This document shows, piece after piece, positions 1 through 6,605 of a stretch of 8,583 bases of DNA. The notes beneath the pieces were generated by a model. It was not told the DNA's origin. It worked only from the letters and a program-made list of their open reading frames with translations, and ran no database searches. How positions within the stretch are numbered: the first letter of the stretch is position 1; each line of letters begins with the position of its first letter. The stretch comes from Bacteroidales bacterium (lineage in GTDB: Bacteria > Bacteroidota > Bacteroidia > Bacteroidales > UBA932). The translations under genes and the position numbers were made by a program. The stretch is taken from contig JAFYZE010000210.1 in NCBI GenBank assembly GCA_017548805.1, positions 1 through 8,583 on the forward strand, given 5' to 3'.

Positions 1-396
1 GCACACATAGAATGACTCTGAAAGGGCGTTGACGGCTTTGGTGCCGACGCCGTTCAAGCCGACAGACTTCTTGAAAGCCTTGTCGTCGAACTTGCCGCCG
101 GTATTGAGGATGCTCGTGGCCTTGATGACGGAGTCGAGGGGAATGCCGCGGCCGAAGTCGCGTACGGATACCTCATCGTTCTCGATGTTTATCTGGACCT
201 GCTTGCCGAAGCCCATGGCATACTCGTCGATGGAGTTGTCGACGATCTCCTTGAGCAGGACATAGATGCCGTCACCTTCCTTGCTTCCGTCACCGAGGCG
301 GCCGATATACATACCCGGGCGCAACCGGATGTGTTCGACGCCTTCGATGGTTTTTATGTTGTCGTCAGTGTAGTTGGTGACAGGAGTATTAGCCAT
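1..396 (-). CDS. parE: DNA topoisomerase IV subunit B, N-terminal 132 residues (partial, cut by window start)
   Basis: ATPase subunit of the type IIA topoisomerase that separates linked daughter chromosomes, acting with ParC. The visible part is the GHKL ATP-binding domain. It shows [11 protein letters not shown] (residues 22-32), the catalytic glutamate and Mg-binding asparagine in [10 protein letters not shown] (E50, N54), the adenine-binding DFGRGIP (D80, G84) and the ATP-lid glycines in [13 protein letters not shown] (113-125). The stretch [29 protein letters not shown], seen here in pieces, matches Bacteroidota ParE better than GyrB, which usually has RPAMYIG followed by a shorter loop and HHLVYE. 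The start ATG at 396-394 is the first in frame, with a TATATTTG box 26-33 bases upstream. The gene follows DUF1573 by 40 bp on the same strand. GyrB is the only serious alternative. The remaining gene lies left of the window. Confidence 0.86.
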   Translation of the reverse strand, partial: MANTPVTNYTDDNIKTIEGVEHIRLRPGMYIGRLGDGSKEGDGIYVLLKEIVDNSIDEYAMGFGKQVQINIENDEVSVRDFGRGIPLDSVIKATSILNTGGKFDDKAFKKSVGLNGVGTKAVNALSESFYVC

Positions 397-421
397 AGTG
401 TTCTATCTGCGAAAATTTCCG

Positions 422-429
422 CAAATATA
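422..429 (-). promoter_or_regulatory. Candidate Bacteroidota -7 box for parE
   Basis: Read on the minus strand this is TATATTTG, an exact TAnnTTTG match, in the 40-bp gap between DUF1573 and parE. It would start transcription near 417-419 and give a leader of about 20 bases. No TTTG lies at the expected 19-21 base spacing; the nearest TTG is 24 bases away, inside the end of the DUF1573 gene. It may therefore be a secondary promoter supplementing read-through from DUF1573. Confidence 0.42.
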
Positions 430-436
430 CTAAAAA

Positions 437-1597
437 TTATTGGATCGTCCCCGCAATCTGGAGGGATATCACCGGCCTGAACGGAGAGTTCGTGAAGAGG
501 TTCAGCGCGATGATGTTCTCGCCCTTGGGCATGCCCTTGGTGTCGAGCTCAACGACAATCCTGCCTTTCTTGCCGGGGGCGGTCTTCTCCATCTCCTTGA
601 CCTTGACGTTGCTGCAGTCGGCGTCAAGCTTGAAGAACTCCGAATCCATCTTGCCGTTGTTGGTATACTCGAAGGTAAGGGTGGTCTTGGCGCCGGAAGC
701 GAGTTTGCCGAAGCTGACGGTGCTCTTCGTGAAGGTGGGATTGGCCATGTCGTTCTTGTAGTCGGTGGGAAGGCTGGAGAAGTTCTCCTTGGTTACTGCC
801 CAGAAGGCAATCTCGCTCTTGCCTATGCCTACGCGGGTGTTGGGCTCGGAGTAGAAGTGCTCCGTGCCCTCTTCGACCTCCTTTGCCGGAAGCGTTCCGG
901 TGGCCTTGTAACGGCGTCCGTCGATGACGGGAGTGGCATAATACCAGTTCTTGCCCCAGCGCTGCCTGTTGGCTTTGATGCTGTAGGAGAGGTTGGCCAC
1001 GCTCTTGGCCGGAACGGGGTTGGGGTAGACCGCAAGGGTGAGGCCCTCGGAGACATCTTCGAACTCGACCTTCATGGGGGTGATGCCGACATTGGCGATC
1101 ACGATGTTGCCACTCTTGGTCTCCCTCTGCGAGAGATTCCCTACCTTGTTCTCAAGGGTCTTGACGCCCATGTTACCGATCTTGAGGGAGTATGCCTCCT
1201 TCAGCGGCTTGGCGTTCTCGTGCGCCGAACCGCGCAGGTGCAGGACGAAAGGCTTCTTGATGTCCGACACATATACGGTGACGGTCTTGTCGAAGGGATA
1301 GGGACCGTCGTTGTTGTCGAAGGTTGCATTGACCGTTCCTTTCTTGCCGGGCTGGATCGGCTCGCGGGTCCACTCGACATCCGTGCAGCCGCAGGATGCC
1401 ACGGCACTGAGCAGGAGGATGGGCTTGGAACTATTGTTGGTGAAAGTGAACGTGCAGGATACGGGGCCCTGGTCGGTGTAGATGTCACCGAAATCATGGA
1501 CATTCTTGTCCACGGTTACTTCGTTCTGGGCGAAAGCAACGGCCGAAGAGAGTAAGATGACGGCCAGAGAGGCAAGTATGGAAATAGTTTTTTTCAT
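437..1597 (-). CDS. Exported DUF1573-domain protein (386 residues)
   Basis: Function unknown. DUF1573 proteins are common exported proteins of Bacteroidota built from immunoglobulin-like beta domains. The start chosen is the ATG at 1597-1595 because it opens directly into a signal peptide (MKK, then a hydrophobic stretch, AFA before Q24). A longer frame starting at 1645 would bury this signal and run through the promoter zone. The first DUF1573 repeat spans about residues 27-115, with the family signature HDFGDIY (34-40) and SCGCT (68-72). A middle region near 175-220 (NIVIANVGITPMKVEF) looks like a degenerate repeat. The last repeat covers about 290-386, with VSFGKLASGAK and a terminal strand ending AGTIQ. 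No lipobox cysteine is seen after the signal, so a soluble periplasmic product is more likely than a lipoprotein. No terminator separates it from parE, so the two may share a transcript. Confidence 0.88.
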   Translation of the reverse strand: MKKTISILASLAVILLSSAVAFAQNEVTVDKNVHDFGDIYTDQGPVSCTFTFTNNSSKPILLLSAVASCGCTDVEWTREPIQPGKKGTVNATFDNNDGPYPFDKTVTVYVSDIKKPFVLHLRGSAHENAKPLKEAYSLKIGNMGVKTLENKVGNLSQRETKSGNIVIANVGITPMKVEFEDVSEGLTLAVYPNPVPAKSVANLSYSIKANRQRWGKNWYYATPVIDGRRYKATGTLPAKEVEEGTEHFYSEPNTRVGIGKSEIAFWAVTKENFSSLPTDYKNDMANPTFTKSTVSFGKLASGAKTTLTFEYTNNGKMDSEFFKLDADCSNVKVKEMEKTAPGKKGRIVVELDTKGMPKGENIIALNLFTNSPFRPVISLQIAGTIQ

Positions 1598-1601
1598 GAT
1601 A

Positions 1602-1609
1602 CAAAGGTA
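1602..1609 (-). promoter_or_regulatory. Candidate -7 box for the DUF1573 gene
   Basis: The minus strand reads TACCTTTG, an exact TAnnTTTG match, ending only 4 bases before the ATG at 1597. The -33 partner is poor: an ATTG lies 16 bases upstream instead of 19-21. If used, transcription would begin at or within a base or two of the start codon, giving a leaderless message. Confidence 0.4.
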
Positions 1610-1631
1610 ATAACAAAAATCTTTCCAATCA

Positions 1632-1663
1632 TTTGATATTTCCAATTAAATCGTATACATTTG
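1632..1663 (+). promoter_or_regulatory. Bacteroidota-type promoter of the ferredoxin gene
   Basis: TTTG at 1632-1635 and TACATTTG at 1656-1663, separated by 20 bases, match the Bacteroidota consensus (TTTG, 19-21 bases, TAnnTTTG) at every fixed position. Transcription would start near 1667-1670, leaving a leader of about 45 bases to the ATG at 1714. The leader has no Shine-Dalgarno sequence. Confidence 0.75.
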
Positions 1664-1713
1664 CGGCACTGAATTTGAATAAAGCGGAATCGTTAACTTA
1701 AATTGACAGTACT

Positions 1714-1884
1714 ATGGCACACAAAATCAACCCTGACATCTGTGTAGCATGCGGTTCCTGCCAGTCGGAGTGCCCTCAGGGCGCCATCTCCGAGGGAGAT
1801 GTCTACAGCATCAACCCGGATATGTGCATCGACTGCGGAGCTTGTGCTGATGCCTGCCCCATGGGCGCCATCGAAGCAGAGTAG
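1714..1884 (+). CDS. 2[4Fe-4S] ferredoxin (56 residues)
   Basis: Small cytoplasmic low-potential electron carrier of the clostridial-type family, which typically has about 55-60 residues. It reads from the ATG at 1714 to the TAG at 1882-1884. Two complete cluster motifs are present: C10-x2-C13-x2-C16-x3-C20-P and C38-x2-C41-x2-C44-x3-C48-P. Each half ends in GAI, showing the internal duplication of the family. In the usual arrangement the fourth cysteine of each motif ligates the other cluster. The protein would accept electrons from enzymes such as the pyruvate:ferredoxin oxidoreductase encoded at the right end of the window, though the two are not in an operon. It is a single-gene unit with its own promoter and terminator, transcribed divergently from DUF1573. 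It converges on the short lysR with a 9-bp gap. Confidence 0.95.
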   Translation: MAHKINPDICVACGSCQSECPQGAISEGDVYSINPDMCIDCGACADACPMGAIEAE

Positions 1885-1893
1885 CGGCAGATC

Positions 1894-2352
1894 TCAGAAG
1901 AGTACAGTGGCGGAGCCTCCCGGCTCCGTCATTTTTTGTATCACCCTCACGCTCATCCCGCCTCCGTCGAGGCTCTGTATGTCGATGTCGACGCCGCCAG
2001 ATCCCTGCGGAACAAGGAAACACCGATAATCGTCGCTTATGCCGATGTGCAGGTCTTTCTTGTTGCGCTCTCCTCTTACGACTCTGCTTACTGTAGTTTC
2101 CTTGAAGGCGTCTGACGCAGCCCCGTACCAGTAGACAATCTGTTCGGCGAACTCCTTGAAGCGCCTGCCTTCTGCGGTGAGATTCACAGCGTTCCTGTCC
2201 CTGTCGAACAGTCTGGCACCGACTCCTTTCTCAATCTCGGCTATATTCTGGCTGACTGCCGGCTGGCTTACGCCCAGCTTTTTCGCCGCCTTCGTGAAAC
2301 TGCCTTCCTCGCAGACGGCCATGAAAATGTTGATCCTTGAATCTTCGAACAT
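1894..2352 (-). CDS. Short LysR-type transcriptional regulator (152 residues, sensor domain mostly absent)
   Basis: The N-terminus is a clear LysR-type winged helix-turn-helix. It shows INIFMAVCEEGSFTKAAKKL (7-26), the recognition helix SQPAVSQNIAEIE (29-41), and the wing ending RLFDRDRNAVNLTAEG (47-62), followed by the linker helix to about residue 92. Family members are normally about 300 residues with a two-lobed ligand-binding domain. Here LHIGISDD (about 108-115) resembles the first strand of that domain, but only about 45 residues remain and the frame ends at a TGA (1896-1894). Beyond that stop lies the ferredoxin gene, so no room exists for a frameshifted remainder. The final 13 residues are encoded by the ferredoxin terminator. 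The start at 2352 is preceded by a LysR-type operator and a -7 box. It is divergent from the M16 operon, its likely target together with itself. It is either a genuine mini-regulator or a truncated remnant; the intact frame and operator favour function. Confidence 0.78.
   Translation of the reverse strand: MFEDSRINIFMAVCEEGSFTKAAKKLGVSQPAVSQNIAEIEKGVGARLFDRDRNAVNLTAEGRRFKEFAEQIVYWYGAASDAFKETTVSRVVRGERNKKDLHIGISDDYRCFLVPQGSGGVDIDIQSLDGGGMSVRVIQKMTEPGGSATVLF
1908..1937 (+). terminator. Intrinsic terminator of the ferredoxin gene, inside the 3' end of lysR
   Basis: CGGAGCC (1911-1917) pairs perfectly with GGCTCCG (1922-1928) around a four-base TCCC loop. The stem extends outward through a G-T wobble, G-C and T-A (1908-1910 with 1929-1931) and runs straight into six T residues (1932-1937). 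It starts 23 bases after the ferredoxin stop. There is no T tract on the minus-strand side, so it should work for the ferredoxin direction only. The same bases encode the last residues of the convergent lysR frame. Confidence 0.85.
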
Positions 2353-2353
2353 G

Positions 2354-2368
2354 ATAAGCCTTTCTTAT
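2354..2368. promoter_or_regulatory. LysR-type operator (T-N11-A box) in the lysR leader
   Basis: ATAAG (2354-2358), five bases, CTTAT (2364-2368) form a perfect 5-bp-arm inverted repeat. T2355 and A2367 sit exactly eleven bases apart as in LysR-type boxes, and the ATAA-N7-TTAT form resembles the family ATAC-N7-GTAT. It lies between the lysR -7 box and its start codon, where binding would repress lysR. Its centre (2361) is about 67-69 bases upstream of the inferred M16 operon start, the usual position of the recognition half-site in activated targets. Binding is inferred. Confidence 0.6.
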
Positions 2369-2375
2369 GAATGAC

Positions 2376-2383
2376 CAAAGATA
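2376..2383 (-). promoter_or_regulatory. Candidate -7 box for lysR
   Basis: The minus strand reads TATCTTTG, an exact TAnnTTTG match 24-31 bases upstream of the lysR ATG. Transcription would start near 2371-2373, right beside the T-N11-A operator. No good TTTG lies at the -33 spacing, so basal activity may be weak. Confidence 0.48.
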
Positions 2384-2388
2384 GGTCT

Positions 2389-2402
2389 CTTTTTGCAAAA
2401 AG
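2389..2402. repeat. 14-bp perfect palindrome covering the -33 element of the M16 promoter
   Basis: CTTTTTGCAAAAAG is fully self-complementary. Its centre (2395.5) lies 34.5 bases from the centre of the upstream T-N11-A box, about three and a third helical turns, and it contains the TTTG (2392-2395) of the M16 promoter. This is where LysR-type proteins place their second, activation half-site. The low-complexity A/T arms mean chance is not excluded. Confidence 0.45.
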
Positions 2403-2424
2403 CCGACATTATTTGTTAAATTTG
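2392..2424 (+). promoter_or_regulatory. Bacteroidota-type promoter of the M16-acyltransferase-symporter operon
   Basis: TTTG (2392-2395), 21 bases, then TAAATTTG (2417-2424) match the Bacteroidota consensus at all fixed positions. Transcription should start near 2428-2430, giving a leader of about 30 bases to the ATG at 2458. This position rules out the upstream in-frame ATG at 2371 as the peptidase start. Confidence 0.68.
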
Positions 2425-2457
2425 TCAGATTTTAAATATGTATCATTCGCATTGAAC

Positions 2458-5277
2458 ATGAGAAGACTTATCCTTATCGCCGCCCTTTTCCTTGCGGCAA
2501 TGCCTTTCGCAGCTGCCCAGCAGATGCAGGCCCTTCCCAACGATCCTGCCGTCCGTCAGGGCAAACTTGACAACGGACTGACCTACTATATCCGTCACAA
2601 TGACAAGCCCGAGCAGCGTGCCGAGTTCTATCTCGCCACCAATGTCGGCGCCATCCAGGAGGCTCCGGACCAGGACGGCCTGGCCCACTTCCTCGAGCAT
2701 ATGTGCTTCAACGGCACCAAGAATTTCCCCGGCAAGGGTATCCTCAACTGGCTTGAGAGCATCGGCGCTTCCTTCGGTGGCAACGTCAATGCCGCCACCG
2801 GCGTGGAGGAGACCCAGTATATGCTGAACAATATCCCGCTCGTGCGTGAGACCGTGGTTGACACCTGCCTCCTCATCCTTCACGACTACTCCCACTTCGT
2901 GACAAACGATCCGGAGGAGATCGACAAGGAGCGCGGCGTCATCATCGAGGAGCGCCGCGCCCGCCGCAACGCTTCCTGGCGCATGCATGAGAAGTCGCTT
3001 CCTTACTACTACGGTGACACCAAGTACGGCGAGTGCACGCTCATCGGTCAGCTGGAGAGCCTCCAGAACTTCAAGCCCGAGAGCCTTGTGAACTTCTACC
3101 AGACCTGGTACCGTCCTGACATGCAGGCCGTTATCGTGGTCGGCGACATCGACGTGGACAGCGTTGAGCAGAAGATCAAGACCATCTTCGCCGACATCCC
3201 CGCCGCGGAGAATCCCAAGCCGAAGGATGTCATCGTCATCCCCGACAATGAGGAGCCCATCATTGGCGTCATCACCGATCCCGAGACCACCAATACCTTG
3301 ATCGAACTGCTCTGGAAAAGCGAAGGCCGTCCCGAGGAGATCAACAATACCGCCCAGGGTGAGATGCTTGACCTTCTCACCGACATCATCTCGCAGGTCA
3401 TGACCGAGCGTTTCGAGGAGATCGTCTCCAAGCCCGGCGCTCCCTTCTTCGCCGCCGACCTTGCCGTCGGTAACCTCTGCGAGACGATGGAGGTCGTGAT
3501 GGGCGACGTGGCCGTCAAGGACGGCGAGGCCCTTTCCGGCCTGCGCGCCTATCTCACCGAGATCGAGAAGATGAAGCGCTTCGGCTTCACTGAAGATGAA
3601 ATCACCCGTGCCAAGACCGAGCTCGAATCGGTCTACGAGACCCGCGCCAACCGCGCCGACACCCGCAAGAACGCCGACTTCGTTCCCGCCCTCATCAACA
3701 ACTTCTTCGACAATTATGCATACATGGAGCCTGCAACCGAGTACCAGGTCGTCCAGATGCTGCTGTCCCAGCTCACTCCCGAGGTCGTCAACATGGTCGC
3801 CGCGCAGATGATCACTCCTGAGAACCTGGTCGTCGTGTACAAGGCACCCGAGAAGGAGGGACTTGTCCATCCTACCGAGGCCGAGCTCCTTTCTGTCGTG
3901 AAGGAGGTTGAGAATGCCGAGATCGAAGCTCCCGCAGCCGAGGCGATCGCCACCGATTTCCTTGATCCTTCAAGCCTGAAGGGCTCCAAGGTCAAGAAGT
4001 CCAAGAGCACCATCTACGGCGCTACCGAGTGGACTCTGAAGAATGGCGTCAAGGTCATTCTCTATCCTACCGATTACGAGAAGGACCGCGTCACCTTCAA
4101 CCTGTACAAGATGGGCGGCACCAGTCTCATCGAGACCGAGGACCTTCCTTCGTTCGAGAGCAATCTCTACTCGATGTTCAGCAGTTACAACGGCATCTCG
4201 CAGTTCCCTGCGTCCACCGTCAACAAGATGCTTGCCGGCAAGCAGGTGTCCGTCAGCACTTCGCTTACCGACCTCAATACCTGTGTCCGCGGCTCGTCGA
4301 CCCGCAAGGACCTCGAGACCGCTTTCCAGCTCCTTTACCTGAGTTATGCCGATCCTCGCTTTGACCAGGATGCATTCGACCAGGCCGAGCAGACCCTCCG
4401 CGCCATCCTTCCCAACTATGTCACCCAGCCCAACTATTATCTCCAGAAAGAGCTCTACGGGACCCTGTACGACAACAACCCCCGCAACATCCTCATCAGC
4501 GAGGATGTCCTGGACAAGGCCAGCCTTGAGACCATCGAGCGCGTAATGCGCGGCCTGCTCAAGGATGCCGCCGGTACGACGATGATCATGGTCGGAGACT
4601 TCGATGTAAACGAGGTGAAGCCCATAATCGAGAAGTATGTCGGCAGCCTGCCTAAGGGAAAGAAGGCTCCGAAGTGGATCGACCGCAACGAGGATGTCAC
4701 ACGCAAGAATGTAGTGAACGACTTCGCCGTCGACATGCAGACCCCTATGACCACCGTCGCCCAGCTTTTCCGCATGGATGACAAGTATTCCTTCGATAAT
4801 GAACTGGTATACAGTGCTCTCGAGTATATCCTCAACATGGTTTATGTCGAGACCCTGCGCGAGGATGAAGGCGGTACTTACGGCGCGAGCGTAAATGCGT
4901 CCCTGCTGGAGGAGCCCAAGCAGTACGGCGTGCTGCAGGTGGTCTACCAGACCAATCCCGGCTCCGCGGACAAACTCCGCGCCCTGGCCCTGGACGGCAT
5001 CCGCAAGATCGCGGCCGAAGGCCCTACCGCCGAACAGTACGACAAGACCATCAAGAACCTTGAGAAGACCATCCCCGAGCGTCGCATCACCAACAACTAT
5101 TGGATGTCGGCCATCAAGGAATGGAACGATCACGGCCTTGACGTCGACAAGGCATATGATTCGGCACTCAAAGCCATTACTCCGGACAAGATCAAGACCC
5201 TTGCGTCCCGTCTTCTCTCCGAAGGCAATCTTATCGAGGTCGTCATGCGTCCCGACAATACTGCAGAAGCCGAATAA
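2458..5277 (+). CDS. Secreted M16 (pitrilysin/insulinase) family zinc metallopeptidase, two-repeat form (939 residues)
   Basis: Exported zinc protease that likely degrades peptides in the periplasm. The start at 2458 opens a signal peptide (MRRLIL, hydrophobic core, PFAAA before Q21) and lies just after the promoter. The N-terminal catalytic repeat carries the inverted zinc motif H77-F-L-E80-H81, with E80 as catalytic base. E158 (DKERGVIIEE) falls exactly 77 residues after H81, the family spacing for the third zinc ligand. The second repeat (about 545-900, starting WTLKNGVKVILYP) lacks HxxEH, as expected of the inactive partner half. It keeps the substrate-binding R801-x6-Y808 in LREDEGGTYGA. 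The length suits single-chain two-repeat M16 enzymes that fold as a clamshell. It is first in an operon, with six bases to the next start, and is divergent from lysR. The in vivo substrate cannot be read from sequence. Confidence 0.94.
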   Translation: MRRLILIAALFLAAMPFAAAQQMQALPNDPAVRQGKLDNGLTYYIRHNDKPEQRAEFYLATNVGAIQEAPDQDGLAHFLEHMCFNGTKNFPGKGILNWLESIGASFGGNVNAATGVEETQYMLNNIPLVRETVVDTCLLILHDYSHFVTNDPEEIDKERGVIIEERRARRNASWRMHEKSLPYYYGDTKYGECTLIGQLESLQNFKPESLVNFYQTWYRPDMQAVIVVGDIDVDSVEQKIKTIFADIPAAENPKPKDVIVIPDNEEPIIGVITDPETTNTLIELLWKSEGRPEEINNTAQGEMLDLLTDIISQVMTERFEEIVSKPGAPFFAADLAVGNLCETMEVVMGDVAVKDGEALSGLRAYLTEIEKMKRFGFTEDEITRAKTELESVYETRANRADTRKNADFVPALINNFFDNYAYMEPATEYQVVQMLLSQLTPEVVNMVAAQMITPENLVVVYKAPEKEGLVHPTEAELLSVVKEVENAEIEAPAAEAIATDFLDPSSLKGSKVKKSKSTIYGATEWTLKNGVKVILYPTDYEKDRVTFNLYKMGGTSLIETEDLPSFESNLYSMFSSYNGISQFPASTVNKMLAGKQVSVSTSLTDLNTCVRGSSTRKDLETAFQLLYLSYADPRFDQDAFDQAEQTLRAILPNYVTQPNYYLQKELYGTLYDNNPRNILISEDVLDKASLETIERVMRGLLKDAAGTTMIMVGDFDVNEVKPIIEKYVGSLPKGKKAPKWIDRNEDVTRKNVVNDFAVDMQTPMTTVAQLFRMDDKYSFDNELVYSALEYILNMVYVETLREDEGGTYGASVNASLLEEPKQYGVLQVVYQTNPGSADKLRALALDGIRKIAAEGPTAEQYDKTIKNLEKTIPERRITNNYWMSAIKEWNDHGLDVDKAYDSALKAITPDKIKTLASRLLSEGNLIEVVMRPDNTAEAE

Positions 5278-5283
5278 CACAAT

Positions 5284-6588
5284 ATGGAGTCGAAAGTAGA
5301 AAGAATCCGTACAAGGATCCATCGCAACGGGCGCAGATACCGTTTCGTACGTTTCCACGGAGACCTGTGCACCTGGCTTTCCTATCGGAAATTCCAGGTC
5401 ACAGGACTTGAGAACATCCCGAAGGACGGCCCCGTTATCCTGGTGCCGAATCACAGCAATGCCCTGATGGACGCCATGGTGACCTTGCGCACCCGCAAGG
5501 AGCCGACGGTCTTCGGCGCACGTGCCGACCTGTTCGAAACCCCTCTCGTTGCGAAATTCCTTACTTTCCTCAAGATCCTTCCAATGATCCGCAAGCGTGA
5601 CGGAGTGCGCAATGTCATCAAGAACCTCGATATCCAGGAGGATATCATTACGGTTCTCGAGGACGGTGTCCCGTTCTGCATGTTCGCGGAAGGCACTCAC
5701 CGCGCGAAACACTCCCTTCTCCCTATAAACAAGGGAGTGTTCCGCATCGCGGTGGCTGCCATGCAGCGTTTCGACAAGCCCGTTTATGTCGTGCCGGCCG
5801 GCATCGATTACAGCGACTATTTCCGTTATTCCGGTACCGCCTTGATACAGTTCGGGGAGCCGGTCGATGTGAGAGGCTATATTGCCGCCCGCCCGGAGGC
5901 CGGTGACGCCGAGCTTTTCCGCGGCATGACGGTCCTGCTACAAAACCGCATTTCGGAACTGTTCACCTATATCCGTGACGATGAGGACTATGACGGTGTG
6001 TGGGCTTATACAAAGCTTGCAACCGTCGGGCGCAGGCGCGGGGCGCTGACGGAGCGGCTGGCGGTGAACCGCCAGGCCATAGCCTCCGTCCAGCCCGCCG
6101 ACGCGCCCGGCCGGGCGGAGAAACTCTCCGCCGCCCTTGACCTTGACAGGAAACTCCATGATGCCGGCATCTCCGTCCTTTCCCTTGGCAGCGGCGGAGC
6201 AGGCTGTTTCCTGCTCAAGACCCTGCTTCTGCTGCTATGGCTTCCTGTCCAGCTTTTCAGCGGCTTGTGGGCCATCCTGCAGATAGCTCCCGCCGAGTAT
6301 ATGATCAAGGCCGGAATCATCAAGGATGATGCTTTCTACAATTCGTTCCGTTACGGGTTATATGCTTTGGCGTTCCCCATGACTGTCATCCTCTGGACCC
6401 TTCTCGGAACGTTTGCTTTCCATTGCGGATTCTGGCTTTCCCTGGTGGGATCGATAGTCCTGACATATCTGGCTTTCCCTGCATTCTACCGTGGACTTGA
6501 GTTCTACAGGGTATGGATATCCGACCTTAAGCTCTTGTTCCGCAAGGATTTGCGTGACGGATACTGTGGTTTCAAAAAACTCGTCTAA
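5284..6588 (+). CDS. PlsC-type glycerolipid acyltransferase with C-terminal membrane anchor (434 residues)
   Basis: Member of the lysophosphatidate/glycerophosphate acyltransferase superfamily, transferring acyl groups to a lipid precursor at the inner membrane. Block I is NHSNALMD (N56, H57, D63), holding the His-x4-5-Asp pair. Block II is around PMIRKRDG (100-107), block III is FAEGTHRAK (134-142, E136 and G137 conserved), and block IV is VYVVPAGI (167-174). The catalytic part ends near residue 200. The remaining half is unusual against a typical 240-residue PlsC. It has a charged region likely helical (about 200-300), then hydrophobic segments at about 309-332, 358-380 and 383-402, and a basic tail. 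This suggests a membrane anchor and places the protein nearer the longer acyltransferases seen in Bacteroidota than classical PlsC. Whether it acylates glycerol-3-phosphate, lysophosphatidate or another alcohol is not decidable here. It lies 6 bp after the peptidase and 17 bp before the symporter. Confidence 0.87.
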   Translation: MESKVERIRTRIHRNGRRYRFVRFHGDLCTWLSYRKFQVTGLENIPKDGPVILVPNHSNALMDAMVTLRTRKEPTVFGARADLFETPLVAKFLTFLKILPMIRKRDGVRNVIKNLDIQEDIITVLEDGVPFCMFAEGTHRAKHSLLPINKGVFRIAVAAMQRFDKPVYVVPAGIDYSDYFRYSGTALIQFGEPVDVRGYIAARPEAGDAELFRGMTVLLQNRISELFTYIRDDEDYDGVWAYTKLATVGRRRGALTERLAVNRQAIASVQPADAPGRAEKLSAALDLDRKLHDAGISVLSLGSGGAGCFLLKTLLLLLWLPVQLFSGLWAILQIAPAEYMIKAGIIKDDAFYNSFRYGLYALAFPMTVILWTLLGTFAFHCGFWLSLVGSIVLTYLAFPAFYRGLEFYRVWISDLKLLFRKDLRDGYCGFKKLV

Positions 6589-6605
6589 AACACTTTTCCT
6601 TAGAT

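Noticed and set aside
440..1555. Plus-strand open frame of 371 codons opposite the DUF1573 gene.
   Set aside because: The minus-strand frame has a signal peptide and recognised family motifs; the plus frame is a G+C-driven shadow without a promoter or domain.
1598..1645. N-terminal extension of the DUF1573 frame to an ATG at 1645.
   Set aside because: It would place 16 polar/aromatic residues before a perfect signal peptide and would translate through the candidate promoter.
2371..2457. N-terminal extension of the M16 frame to an ATG at 2371.
   Set aside because: It lies upstream of the matched promoter (2392-2424) and would bury the signal peptide behind 29 residues.
4081..5277. Loss of the HxxEH zinc motif in the second half of the M16 protein as a sign of a damaged enzyme.
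   Set aside because: In two-repeat M16 peptidases the second repeat is normally inactive; the R-x6-Y substrate pair is retained and the first repeat has all zinc ligands at family spacing.
2443..5712. Two long open frames on the minus strand (2443-3870, 475 codons; 3970-5712, 580 codons) opposite the M16 and acyltransferase genes.
   Set aside because: Their translations are low-complexity, rich in D, G, V and L, and show no domain. They mirror the codon bias of well-supported plus-strand genes with intact catalytic motifs.
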